Counted from the first letter of the stretch, positions 1-10,790 are shown. The stretch is 64,000 nt of DNA from Siphonodentalium dalli (GCA_032622095.1 CP136068.1:114997509-115061508); one strand, 5' to 3'. The notes: generated by a model from the letters alone, not told the origin. Made by a program: numbers and translations.

Positions 1-414
1 AGGTCATGGTCACGTCGCACGGGCAAAGGATTATGATTATGAGACTCCCCATACGAAGGTACCCCCATATACCAAGTTTTATCGAAATCCCGTGATATTC
101 GGGCGTTTGACCTTGAAATGACCCGATTTCAAGGTCAATGTCACGTCGCACGGGCAAATTAATAGGCCTATGCCACTCCCCGGCCGAAGGAACCCCCACG
201 TACCAAGTTTCATCGAAATCCCGTGATATTCGGGCGTTTGACCTTGGAATGACCCGATTTCAAGGTGACGCCGCACGGGTAAATTAATATGCCTATGCCA
301 CTTCCCGGCCGATAGTACCCTCACATACGAAGTTTCATCGAAATCGGGTCGGCCGTTTTCGAGTTCATCGCGAACACACACACACAGACAAACAGATCTT
401 CCAAAATATATAAT
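1..414 (+). repeat. Family E retroposon-like repeat, copy E1 (5' end outside the window)
   Basis: Contains a ~131-bp tandem unit; the words CGTGATATTCGGGCG and CACGTCGCACGGGC recur at that spacing. It ends in a (CA)n stretch followed by the tail word TCTTCCAAAATATATAATAG. The same tail closes every other member of the family in this window, so it is taken as the 3' end. Short open frames on both strands here are repeat artefacts. The class is unknown; the fixed tail, variable 5' extent and head-to-tail joining look retroposon-like (inference). Confidence 0.75.
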
Positions 415-921
415 AGACTAGCCGATGAGCCCGACGTTGTCCGGGCTATTGAAAAACTAAATTTCAAGTCGATAGCTCTACCCGTTTCCGAGATCTGGTC
501 TGCGCATGCGCGAAGCTGGCGTCGCACGGGCTCGGCGACCCGATAAAATTCGTATCCGGGGCAAGATACATTCACATAGCAAATTTCAAGTCGATAGCTC
601 CACCCGTTTCCGAGATCTCGTCTGCGCATGCGCGAAGCTGGTGTCGCACGGGCTCGGCGACCCGATATAATTCGTATCCGGGGAAAGATACATTCACATA
701 GCAAATTTCAAGTCGATAGCTCCACCCGTTTCCGAGATCTCGTCTGCGCATGCGCGAAGCGGCGCCGCACGGGCTCGCCAATACGACAACGTTCACCGCC
801 TGGTCAAACTACACTCACGTACCAAGTTTCGTCCCGATCGGTCGAGAATCGTAGATTTGTATTAATGACAGACAGACAGACAGACAAACATACAGACAGA
901 GGTCTTCAAAATATATAAGAG
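413..921 (+). repeat. Family E copy E2 with internal 122-bp tandem units
   Basis: Starts with a stem-loop close to the family's GACCCGACTTCGTCCGGG head. It then carries three units of about 122 bp, each beginning AAATTTCAAGTCGATAGCTC (near 459, 581 and 703). It closes with (GACA)n and CTTCAAAATATATAAGAG. The word CTGCGCATGCGCGAAGC occurs in each unit. No coding capacity is evident. Confidence 0.75.
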
Positions 922-1607
922 ACTAGAAGGTGACCCGACTTCGTCCGGGCTATTCAAAAACCAAATTTCAAGTCGATAGCTCCACCCGTTTCCGAGATCT
1001 GGTCTGCGCATGCGCGAAGCTGGCGTCGCACGGGCTCGGCGACCCGATAAAATTCGTATCCGGGGCAAGATACATACACATGCCAAATTTCAAGTCGATA
1101 GCTCCACCCGTTTCCGAGATATATAGCACAATGTCATTTGCGGATACCTCGGCCGGTGATGGGTGATGAGTTAACGCGACATCGGCCGGTTAAGAGTTAT
1201 AAACGCGATCACGTCACGATCTGTTGATGGCGTAATATATTTACGCGATGTTTTTCGATGAGCGAAGCATGGTCCTGTGTTCTTCCCGATAATTAAGGTA
1301 GAAACTTTAAACGTACACAGGCGTTGTGATACATCACTGGAAAGATGAAGCGCCACAGATTCTAACCGTGCAAATTATATGACTGGCAATTTATTATTCG
1401 CGCTATATCGAATCGATTTGTGAGCACCGAACTGAAATATATTAGCGCAAAACGGCGTAAAAACAGATTTGACCTCGGCACGTGAAAAGTTGAGCTCGGA
1501 TCTGAAAATTAATAGGCATATGCCCGTTCCCGGTCGAAAATACCACCACATACCAAGTTTCATCGAAATCGGCTCGGTCGTTTTCGAGTTCATCGCGAAC
1601 ACACAGA

Positions 1608-1640
<33 letters not shown>

Positions 1641-1663
1641 TCTTCCAAAATATATAATAGAAG
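922..1663 (+). repeat. Family E copy E3
   Basis: Begins ACTAGAAGGTGACCCGACTTC and carries two 122-bp units (near 963 and 1084). From about 1135 it passes into the longer E body, which is diverged from E4. It ends with a (CA)n tract (about 1610-1638) and the AAAATATATAATAG tail. It abuts E4 directly, so the two copies sit head to tail. Confidence 0.7.
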
Positions 1664-2429
1664 ACTAGAAGGTGACCCGACTTCGCCCGGGGTTTGACCT
1701 TGAATTGTCTATTTTGAAGGCCAAGGTCAAGTGGGGTCACGATTTGACCCGTCCAAAACACTGCCCGAACAAAGGTACCCGACAAAAGTACCCGTCGAAA
1801 TCCATCCGGTTTTACCCGATTTGACCTTTTAACCCGATTTGATTTCCACTCAAGTATATAAACGCGCCTCATATACACACGCTCATTAATTATCAAGTTT
1901 CAACGTAAAGATAAATTACCATCGGTGCCCGAGATATCGCCAAGACGTCTGAAACAGTCAAATGCATCGGTCGGTTAAGCGTTAACGTGATCTAACGTTA
2001 TGACCTCTAACGACGTCATAGAAGTTACGCATTGTTTTTATCCTGATGGAAGATAGTACCACTTCTTCTTGATAATTGAGGCAGATAACTAAAACGGATA
2101 CATACGCATTATATATCGTTGGAAAGAGGAAACACGAAAGATTCTCACAGTGTCATTATTATGACTGGCATTTTATTATTCGCGCTGTTTCGAATCGATT
2201 TGTAAGCACCGAACTCAAATGAAAGTCCCGTAACACAGCGTAAAAACAGATTTGACCTCGGCACGTGAAAAGTTGAAAATTAATATGCCTATGCCACTTC
2301 CCGACCGATAGTATCCTCACATACGAAGTTTCATCGAAATCGGGTCGGCCGTTTTCGAGTTCATCGCGAACACACACACACAGACCACACACAGATACAC
2401 AGACAGATCTTCCAAAAATATATAATAGA
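1664..2429 (+). repeat. Family E copy E4, long form
   Basis: Full-length-looking copy: ACTAGAAGGTGACCCG head, a body rich in TTGACC/GGTCAA words, a block around 1920-2200 shared almost base for base with 22720-22990 and 23500-23770, and the (CA)n plus TTCCAAAAATATATAATAG tail. It forms the left arm of a ~770-bp inverted repeat with 3086-3883. Confidence 0.8.
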
Positions 2430-3085
2430 TAATGAAACTTGGTATGTGGGGGTATTTTCGGCCGAAGAGTGACATGGGCCTATTAATTTGCCCGTGCGAC
2501 GTGACATTGACCTTAAAATCGGGTAATTTCAAGGTCAAACGCCCGAATATAACGGGATTTCTATGAAACTTGGTATGTGGGGGTACCTTCGGTCGGGGAG
2601 TGGCATAACCTATTAATTTGCCCGTGCGACGTGACCTTGACCTTGAAATCGGGTCATTTCAAGGTCAAACGCCCGAATATCACGGGATTTCGATGAAACT
2701 TGGTACGTGGGGGTACTTTCATATGGGGAGTCTCATAAGCATATTCATTTTCCCGTGCGACGTGACCTTGACCTTGAAATCGGGTCAATTCAAGGTCAAA
2801 TTGCCAATTTTGACGGGATTTCGACGAAATTTTATACATAGGGTTACGTTTGTCCACTGAGTGTTTTTGACGGGTCAAATCGTGACCCCAACCTGACCAT
2901 GACATTCAAAATGATCAATTCAATGTCAAATCGGGTAAAACCGGATGGATTTCGACTGGCACGTTTGTCGGGTACTTTTGTCCGGGCAGTGTTTCGACTG
3001 GTCAAATCGTGACCCCACTTGACCTTGACCTTCAAACTGGACAATTCAAGGTCAAAGCCCGGACGAAGTCGGGTCACCTTCTAGT
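2430..3085 (-). repeat. Family E copy E5, inverted
   Basis: Read on the minus strand it starts at the ACTAGAAGGTGACCCG head (3085) and runs through three ~125-bp units containing CCCGTGATATTCGGGCG-like words, reaching the tail-to-tail junction with E4 near 2430. It is dense in the word TCAAGGTCA and its complement, for example TGACCTTGACCTTGA at 2633-2647. Confidence 0.75.
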
Positions 3086-3883
3086 CTATTATATATTTTG
3101 GATGATCTGTCTGTGTATCTGTGTGTGGTCTGTGTGTGTGTTCGCGATGAACTCGAAAACGGCCGACCCGATTTCGATGAAACTTCGTATGTGAGGATAC
3201 TATCGGTCGGGAAGTGGCATAGGCATATTAATTTTCAGATCCGAGGTCAACTTTTCACGTGCCGAGGTCAAATCTGTTTTTACGCTGTGTTACGGGACTT
3301 TCATTTGAGTTCGGTGCTTACAAATCGATTCGAAACAGCGCAAATAATAAAATGCCAGTCATAATAATGACACTGTGAGAATCTTTCGTGTTTCCTCTTT
3401 CCAACGTTATATAATGCGTATGTATCCGTTTTAGTTATCTGCCTCAATTATCAAGAAGAAGTGGTACTATCTTCCATCAGGATAAAAACAATGCGTAACT
3501 TCTATGACGTCGTTAGAGGTCATAACGTTAGATCACGTTAACGCTTAACCGGCCGATGAATTTGACTGTTTTAGACGTCTTGGCGATATCTCGGGCACCG
3601 ATTGTAATTTATCTTTACGTTGAAACTTGATAATTAATGAGCGTGTGTATATGAGGCGCGTTTATATACTTGAGTGGAAATCAAATCGGGTTAAACGGGC
3701 GGATTTTTAAGGACGAAATTTGATGCATAGGGTATCTCGGTATCCGCTGGGCCGATTTCCCGGTATCCGCTGGGCCGATTTCCACCATTTTTGGGGTGTT
3801 GATGTTTGACCCCTCCTGACCTTGACCTTCAAAATGGTCAATTCAAGGTCAAAGCCCGGACATAGTCGGGTCACCTTCTAGTA
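3086..3883 (-). repeat. Family E copy E6, inverted, right arm of a large palindrome
   Basis: Reverse-complement partner of 1664-2429, covering tail, (CA)n, body and head (TCACCTTCTAGT at 3871-3882). It runs straight into an (AT)n tract. The E4/E6 pair with E5 between them could form a very large hairpin of about 2.2 kb. Confidence 0.8.
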
Positions 3884-3938
3884 TATATATATATATATAA
3901 TATATATATATATAGATATATATATAGCTATATATATG
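3882..3938. repeat. (AT)n microsatellite
   Basis: Nearly pure alternating AT with a few interruptions, immediately beside the head end of E6. E7 and E8 also adjoin AT tracts. Confidence 0.95.
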
Positions 3939-4585
3939 TAATTGTATATATGTTGTATACCACGTCGCCCTTACGTGGACGAACAAATAAGCGTCTGAAC
4001 TGTTTTGTTTATACTGACTATGTCCCACAATTGATATATCTCTTATATCACATGAAACCCCTATTATATCATTAAAATATACATATTTCCTTATATCTCA
4101 CTAGTGATGAATAGGCGGGTGCTTCCCGGGATACCTGGCATCGCGCCAACAAAATCACCGCGCGGATTAATACTATTTCGAAAAGCCTCGCTTGACACCA
4201 ACACCAGCTATTGCACAAGGATGGCTTTGTTCATTGAATTTAAATTCTTGTCCACGTCGTTGCACTAACGAAAATAGGCGCACAAAATATGTAAATTGAG
4301 AGGCGACATCGGCGGCAAGAGCGCACAATACTGTCGTTTGCGAAGCGTCTCAGCCAACGCCGTGCATGTATGCATTTTTCATCTTCTTTTAAAGAGTTTG
4401 ATTTGTTAAAAAGGCATAAAGCTCCAATTTTTTCATGTGATATACAGTATCTTCAACTCGGTATGTTGGGATATAAGATTTTATGCAACTCCTTTGATAA
4501 AATCTTACATCCCAACATAACTCGTTGGTGATCCTCTACATGTACATGCATATCCAGCGGGTGTTTCAGTGAAAATAAAAGTATG
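3939..4585. other. Intergenic, no gene seen; one small hairpin
   Basis: No coding sequence is recognisable. A 22-nt inverted repeat (TATGTTGGGATATAAGAT at about 4462-4483 and its complement at 4498-4519) flanks a short loop. Confidence 0.5.
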
Positions 4586-4928
4586 TTAACCATTTATATA
4601 CTAAATACTTATTGACGAATAGTTACCTTATTAACCCTTTCTATACTAAATACTCATTGATGAATAATTGCCGTATTAACCCTTTCCATACTAAATACTC
4701 ATTGATGAAAAGTATCCTCAGAATATGTTCAGATAATAAGTTCAACAAACAGCCAGGTCGTTTTTGTTGAACTTATTATCTGAACATTTCCCTCAATAAA
4801 TATGACTCATTCTGTATTTTTATTTATCTGTCGTCTGCTTTTATTACCATTGCTTCCATGCAAATCAATAATAGACCTTTCCGATGTACATGTTTTAACT
4901 GATTGCCATTTAATATAGAAAGGGTTAA
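4586..4928. mobile_element. TTAA-bounded piggyBac-like MITE, family B copy B1
   Basis: The left end carries three 45-bp tandem copies of the terminal sequence, starting at TTAA 4586, 4631 and 4676; the second reads TTAACCCTTTCTATACTAAA. The right end is the complement, TATAGAAAGGGTTAA, ending at 4928. An inner hairpin at about 4722-4790 is built on TTCAGATAATAAGTTCAACA and its complement. TTAA target sites and terminal repeats starting CCC are hallmarks of piggyBac-type elements. No transposase is present, so this is non-autonomous. Related copies are at 18657-18854, 32615 onward and 43770 onward. Confidence 0.65.
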
Positions 4929-4948
4929 ATTCCACAAGGACTCAATAG

Positions 4949-5440
4949 CACGGTGGGGAATCACGTGGTTTCGAGTTGATGAGTACCACGCATTCAAAAT
5001 GGCCGAGCCGTTCGTCGACACGACCAGAAACGAGGAAAAGGGTAATAATATAGGATAATAATATATTAGTATTTTGGCAGCTGCGAGCATATGATATACT
5101 AGTTTTCAAACAAGCTGATACCTCACTTGGTCCAAATTCCCAGTTGTTTGCTCTAACATTCTGACCAAAGTTGTCGGTCGAAGGATTATGTTAGATGTAT
5201 GGACTGGTGTGTTTCACGAACCTCCGACTGGCCACTTTGGTCAGAATGTTATAAAAACTATTTTTTCCGATCAAGGTATCAACTTGTTTTTAAAATAAAC
5301 TAGCATATGCTCTTAACAGTCAAGATGATATGTTTTGTGTCAGTTCCTCATGTATTATACTTTTGTGCGTTTGCATTCGCCTCGGCCATTTTGAATACGT
5401 GGTACACACCAACCTCGAAACCACGTGATTCCCCACCGTG
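4949..5440. mobile_element. Foldback MITE, family D copy D1
   Basis: Terminal inverted repeats CACGGTGGGGAATCACGTGG and its complement define a 492-bp unit. The inner arms continue to pair imperfectly (AACATTCTGACCAAAGTTG against its complement near 5240). AATAG lies immediately outside both ends and may be a target duplication. A second copy is at 17982-18445. Short open frames inside are not genes. Confidence 0.75.
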
Positions 5441-5486
5441 AATAGTGTCATCAGAACCCAATCTACATGTACATTATTAAACTAAC

Positions 5487-5817
5487 CTTCAAAGCTGCTA
5501 TCTGAATAATATCTAAATCCTGGTTCCGCGGTGCAGCTTGGCAGACCAGCATGGATGACACCACCATGCAGACGACATGTTTTGTCCAGCTTCCTGTAGA
5601 AAACAGAGAAGCACGCGGCCTCCTCGCAACAGTTTGATATACAGTCAATTTTGCTCAGAGCTGTAACTTCCATCAGTAAGAAGGCCGGACAAGAGTAGTC
5701 GCTCATGTTTCCGATTTCCGCGAAATGGTTCAGAGCCAACTGAGCATACGAATATTGCATCAAGGATATCATTATAGACAAGGTTAATTTCCATGCGTAT
5801 TGTATGTTCGACAACAT
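5487..5817 (-). CDS. Probable first coding exon of a secreted PAN/apple-domain protein
   Basis: Open reading from ATG at 5817-5815 to a GT donor (GAAG|GTTAGT) at 5487/5486 gives about 110 residues. The N-terminus has a basic then hydrophobic stretch (WKLTLSIMISLMQYSYA) that reads as a signal peptide. It is followed by a cysteine-rich module: SCPAF, DCISNCCEEAACFSVFY, KTCRLHGG, PSCTAEPGFRYY. The CxxxCCxxxxC spacing followed by FSVFY and a later C-x-L is typical of PAN/apple-like modules in invertebrate secreted proteins. This ATG is preferred because residues upstream of it fall partly in repeat C1. The exon ends in phase 1. No downstream exon was found between 1 and 5486, where foldback D1 and the E cluster lie. 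It could be an intact 5' exon with a distant partner or an orphaned exon. Confidence 0.55.
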
Positions 5818-5897
5818 GGTTAATTTCTCACGAACGTCGGGATTATTACAGGTAAGGCAGCTCACAAACAAAACCACCACGTATTCGAGTCTACGTA

Positions 5898-6151
5898 CAA
5901 GCCTTGAAATAGTGTGTCTGTCATTTGCAGAATGAGGTCCCCAGAGGGTGAATTTAGTGATGCTACCCCGCATAGCGGGCTAGCATCACCAAATTCACCC
6001 TCTGGGAACCTCATTCTGCTGAGGTGTAAGCAGAATGAGGTACACAGAGGGTGAATTTGGTGATGCTAGCCCGCTATGCGGGGTAGCATCACTAAATTCA
6101 CCCCCTGGGGACCTCATTCTGCAAATGACAGACACACTATTTCAAGGCTTG
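5898..6151. mobile_element. Near-perfect foldback MITE, family C copy C1
   Basis: Two ~120-bp arms (CAAGCCTTGAAATAGTGTG... and complement) are separated by a few bases near 6025. Inside each arm is a smaller hairpin around GATGCTACCCCGCATAGCGGG. The outer flanks TCTACGTA and TCTATATA could be a degraded 8-bp target duplication, which would suit hAT-like transposition (weak). It lies just upstream of the PAN exon, in its promoter region. Other copies are at 17497-17951 and 34272-34349. Confidence 0.8.
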
Positions 6152-6210
6152 TCTATATATATACGTGTGCAGATGAAGACGAATATTGTCAAAACGATAA
6201 TCACGTATAG

Positions 6211-6879
6211 AACGTCACCCAACAGGCCATGCACATGTAAGCTCAACACCAAACAGGCCATGCACATGTAAGCTCAACACCAAACAGGCCATGTACATGT
6301 AAGCTCAACACCAAACATGCCATGCACATGTAAGCTCAACACCAAACAGGCCATGCGCATGTAAGCTCAACACCAAACAGGCCATGCACATGTAAGCTCA
6401 TCACCAAACAGGCCATGCACATGTAAGCTCAACACCAAACAGGCCATGCACATGTAAGCTCATCACCAAACAGGCCATGCACATGTAAGCTCATCACCAA
6501 ACAGGCCATGCACATGTAAGCTCAACACCAAACAGGTCATGCACATGTAAGCTCAACACCAAACAGGCCATGCACATGTAAGCTCAACACCAAACAGGCC
6601 ATGCACATGTAAGCTCAGCACCAAACAGGCCATGCACATGTAAGCTCATCACCAAACAGGCCATCATGCACATGTAAGCTCATCACCAAACAGGCCATGC
6701 ACATGTAAGCTCAACACCAAACAGGCCATGCACATGTAAGCTCAACGCCAAACAGGCCATGCACATGTAAGCTCAACACCAAACAGGCCATGTACATGTA
6801 AGCTCATCACCAAACAGGCCATGCACATGTAAGCTCATCACCAAACAGGCCATGCACATGTAAGCTCAACACCAAACAG
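6211..6879. repeat. 31-bp minisatellite, about 21 copies
   Basis: The unit is AACACCAAACAGGCCATGCA followed by CATGTAAGCTC. Copies differ only at a few positions (AACACC/CATCACC, CAGGCC/CAGGTC, GCACATG/TACATG), and one copy near 6660 has a 3-bp insertion. There are no unique spacers, so it is not CRISPR-like. A unit length not divisible by three argues against coding. Confidence 0.97.
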
Positions 6880-7440
6880 TTGGGAGCAGTGATACCTTGA
6901 CAAATTGCTCTTGATGCAGCAGTCTGAAGATATGGTGCTAAACCAGTCCTATAACTATTTTGAATTTACCGCAGCGATATATATAATCAGATATATATGA
7001 TCTTCCCGCAGGCCGCGTGTAGCGAACTTTGTGACAAAACGTATGTAATTCTTGATTTTTTTGTTGGCGAATATGTGACTAAGCTGATTAGCAGATGAGA
7101 GAAATGCCAAATTAGGTGAGGATAAATATTCGAAAAAGACAGCAGCGATTTAGTCAGATGTTGATCCTTCTACTTCGTGTGATGATATATGTCGCAAAAC
7201 GTAGTGCACATGTGTCCCGAACAGTTCTGTTGGCGACTAATTTACCGCGACTAAACTGACTGTAGGCGAAACAAATGGGATTTAACTCTTATAAATACAC
7301 AGCACCGACTTCTTTTGTATAGAACATACCAGTCTGTAGGTTGTCGCGAAAGCTGTCGTAAAACGTATGACACTATAAAACATTCTGTTGAGGAGTCTGT
7401 GACTAATTAATGTTCCGTCTAAATTAATGCAAATAAACTA
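6880..7440. other. Intergenic, nothing recognised
   Basis: AT-rich, no long open frame. Loosely recurrent wording (GTCGCAAAACGTA/GTCGTAAAACGTATG near 7030, 7190 and 7350) suggests an old tandem duplication with a ~160-bp period, heavily diverged. Confidence 0.35.
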
Positions 7441-7449
7441 TTCCAAACA

Positions 7450-8060
7450 GGCGTAATCCCCGCCTATTCATATGCTGGTGCTTCCAGTTTGTATAATTGT
7501 GTTATTAAAACTTATGCCATTTTGGAAACTTCTGTTGTAGATTCCTTGACAATCACATTTGACAATCACCTGGTCCGTAGTCTGGTTTTCTGCCCGGTAA
7601 CAAGCAACTATAGCGTTGTCAATATAAATAAACCGTGCCAGTAATTCATTAGGTACATTCCCTGACACGATGGTGCGTGAAGTCCGAGGCCACACGAATC
7701 ATGAGCCCGCAGATGCGTTACTATAGCACACCGCTATCAAGTCGTATGGTTACAAACTACAACTAGAATTAATAATAAACCGTGTCACTAATTCTTTAGC
7801 GACCGTCCTGATGTGGTTTTGCGTGAATGTCCGAGGCCACACTAACCAGCCCGCGCATACATAGAAAATAGATATATCATTGGGGTGTATGAAATATATC
7901 GACAGTTGGGTACACGATAGTAATGGGTATTGCCACCACGATATGCACAGTGCTGCCCAGTCTTGTGAAGTATCGGTCGATCTGGGCACCAGACACCATG
8001 GCGCTCTAACTCTTTTAGAACTCGAACCGTGTGGAGCCAGCACGTCTGGGCTTACAGCAA
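7450..8060 (-). other. Duplicated segment of unknown nature, possible decayed exons
   Basis: Two stretches on the minus strand resemble each other: 7600-7720 (VWPRTSRT..VPNELLARFI) and 7760-7860 (VWPRTFTQ..AKELVTRFI). They share GTCCGAGGCCACAC words on the plus strand. The upstream frames at 7870-8060 contain scattered W and C residues but no family could be assigned. Splice sites are not convincing. Confidence 0.25.
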
Positions 8061-8690
8061 AATTCCTCTATTGAATAAATAGTGGATAATTAATAATTAA
8101 TTTAATTGATTCCAGGAGCGCAATGACTATAAAGCTAAATAAAAAATACCTGTGATTAGGGTAACCCACCCGCCCCTCCCAAAACGGGCATTTTTATTTT
8201 GTTTTTATTTTACTCCGACTCATTTTTCTCTCATAAATAGGACAATAAGCGCCCGGAATGAGCCGTTGCTTTAAAGATAGTTAACAACTGTCATTATTTT
8301 GTCATTTTATGCAGCTGAAATCCATAAATCGCCTTAATGACAGAACTAGTGTCGAACGGGAAAAATAATATGACTTTACCCAACCGCCCCACGCCGTCCC
8401 TGTTTTTTCTCTCCTGTTATCCTAAACACGGGCATTATATTATTTAGCATAATATAGGGCCTTCTGAATACAAAATAGCCATTCATGTTCTAATATATAT
8501 TTTGTCTATTAGCAAAGTGACTGCTGTCGTGTTTTAAAATGCGTCCAGTTAAGTCGAACTCATAGATTCTCACAAGATGTGTACATCATTTATTTTCGAA
8601 AACCAAACACACATAAGTTTCTGCAATTACTTAATACCTGAAATAAAAAAACAGGAACCTGTCGATTTTTGTCGGAAAGGTCTTAGACTT
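8061..8690. other. Intergenic, nothing recognised
   Basis: AT-rich sequence with short C-runs (CCCACCCGCCCC near 8166). No coding or structural feature could be supported. Confidence 0.35.
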
Positions 8691-9010
8691 GTTCTACTAA
8701 CATCGCCGAAAATAACAAGCAAATCGACCGAATCCCTCCATAGAACATCGTATGAACTACGCTCAATTGTAAATATTTACTCTCGATTCGGGACGCATCT
8801 ATCGGCGATAAACCAACAAAATCTATTTCGCCATCAAGAGTCACTGTATTTAATTAACATATAAGAATGACTGCGTGTTGTCTACATGTATTTGGATATA
8901 GTATTTGTCAAAATAATTATTTTGAGCAAGAGTATTCTCCATTTCCATTTGTTTCACATCACTTTAACATTGTTAGTTGGGACTTGTAAATTAAATAAAG
9001 GCCGCTAGGT
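8691..9010. repeat. Dispersed repeat, family P copy P1
   Basis: Shares CTACTAACATCGCCGAAAAT, TACGCTCAATTGTAAATATT and TCGATTCGGGACGCA in order with 59173-59470. The end word TTTGAGCAAGAGTATTCTCC is also related to 50385-50470. The open frame across it is a repeat artefact. Confidence 0.65.
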
Positions 9011-9490
9011 CACACGTCCCGCGAAAGCGTTGGCCGATGGCTTTTTTTTAGAAGTTAAATGTTATACCCTAGTAATATTCATGGATCAAACTTCTCTTCC
9101 ATCTGTCAATGTTGACATACCTTGATTTAATTGACTGGACACCACCAGTATGATCATTAAATGTTAAGTTTTTAAAATGCATATATCTAGATATGATAAA
9201 ATTATTGGGTCATGGACAAACACTCAAACTGTATTTTTATGTGATTAATACACAGACCATATTTGAAATCAATCGGGTGACTATATCTAAAGTTATCATC
9301 TTAACACAAAAATTAAACAAATAGTTCTGAGACAATTATTCTGACAATATTCATCGAACCAAACCCATATTTGAACTTTGATCTGTATTGAGATGTTATT
9401 GACCCACATGTTATATCTAAAAGCGGCCAATATCCACACGATTGGATAGCGAAAGATAAATAACCGGAATTCATACAAATCTCCGTTATT
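9011..9490. other. Intergenic, nothing recognised
   Basis: Low-complexity AT-rich sequence without a supported gene or repeat copy. Confidence 0.3.
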
Positions 9491-9509
9491 TCGTCAAAGT
9501 TCTATCTAG

Positions 9510-9790
9510 ATAGAGTTATGATCCTTCCGCCAGTGTGGGCCCGGGTAGAAATGCCTACCGCCCCACTGCGAGGGGTAAGAATCCCCTAATGTGACACCCT
9601 GTTTGTCGAGGGGTGCATCCCGTGAGATGTGGTGTGGTGTGGGAATCCTGGTGGTAATAGGGCGGTCGTACCATGTGAGGCATTGATCAGTGGTACAGCT
9701 TAACTCAATGGCCACATTGGTCCTTCATCTCTTCCAGACGGGTGGTTGAGTTGACCCGGTTCAATCAATCGGCTAGTCACGCCTCTCCAC
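9510..9790. other. GC-rich island, possible SINE-like element
   Basis: About 280 bp that stands out in base composition, with short inverted pairs such as GTGGGCCCGGGTAG against CTACCGCCCCAC and AGGGGTAAGAATCCCCT. Toward the right are a faint A-box-like TTAACTCAATGG (about 9701) and B-box-like GGTTCAATC (about 9759). These could be a tRNA-related SINE promoter, but the spacing and match are poor. No second copy is visible in this window. Confidence 0.3.
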
Positions 9791-10790
9791 ATTGTTTCAG
9801 ATTAAATTTTTGTTATCTGTTGTATTGTTCGTCTGATGTTTGAAGTAGTGTTTTCTGTTTATTCATGTATGAGGTTTCAGTCTCCTGTCTCTTTGGTGTT
9901 AGTCCTGATGATTGTTGAATCATGTATTGTTCACGCCTGACTCACTGTGTGGAGGTACCAGGAGGCTGACATGTAGTAGCTAAACGGGCCGCCGATTCAG
10001 CTATTTACCATTTTAAGGATAGTCAACGGCGGCTCCTGGACTGTCGATAAAAAACTACGACCTGATCGTAAGAATGATGACTCACTTATTTCGGCCAATT
10101 TGGCCGGTTACTTCATGTGAGTTTTTCATCTGACGTGTGTGTCGGAATAATGATATGGAGGATTTATGTAAATGTTAGCCCAAACTACATTTCCAAGTAA
10201 CGATGGTTTTGTTGTTTATTTTGAGGAATAATACCGCGTCAGATGAATTCAGCCCAAATATGTTAACAGTTGTCGTGTAAAACATTCGGCAGTAAGTTAG
10301 CGTTATTTAGTATTTGTGGATGTCCTTTAACATGGGGAAAATAGACTACTGCGCTTGAACGAGCATGTGAATTGTCGTTTTTAATGTATAGCAACTTTAT
10401 AATCAATAACAGAGGCATTCTCTGTCAAATAAGGTCGCTCTATTTACGATACCAATTGGGGAACTTTGTAAATTAAATTACGCGTAAACTTAACCTGCTG
10501 CAAATAGAAAAGGTGTCGGAATCGGCGTACTCGCCCCATGGGCTAACTCGCCCAATCGGCGCGTGCCAACTCGGAATAAAAGGCCAACTCGGAATAAAAG
10601 ATGCATACGGGGTGTTATATGGCGTTTGGTCCGTTGTTTCTCAATGAATATTATTGAAATTTGGTGTATATGTCCGGGCTGGGACATGGAATACAACAAC
10701 GTTTGAATTGTTTTTAAATTTACAAATTTGTTGATTTTATTCATTTTGTTTTCGTTCTGAAACACACTATAAAGTGTATATAATATAATA
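9791..10790. other. Intergenic, nothing recognised
   Basis: No supported gene. Short repeated words CCAACTCGGAATAAAAG occur twice in tandem near 10566-10600. Confidence 0.35.

Noticed and set aside
416-470. Hammerhead-ribozyme-like wording (CGATGAG, stem, TTGAAAAAC) at the head of E2
   Set aside because: Other E copies read AAGGTGACCCG at the same place and lack the CTGATGA core, and the GAAA is not adjacent to the stem. The resemblance in one copy is likely chance.
1375-1896. 173-codon open frame on the minus strand
   Set aside because: It lies wholly in family E repeat sequence and (CA)n, and is repeated in other E copies with different frames and lengths.
5818-5973. Upstream extension of the PAN exon to the earlier ATG at 5973
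   Set aside because: The extension enters foldback C1 and puts residues without signal-peptide character in front; the ATG at 5817 gives a plausible signal peptide.
6211-6879. CRISPR-like array
   Set aside because: Units are directly abutting 31-bp repeats with no unique spacers, in a eukaryotic context.
7880-8074. Lectin-like exon suggested by W/C content
   Set aside because: No consistent frame gives the conserved C-type lectin blocks; cysteine spacing does not fit.
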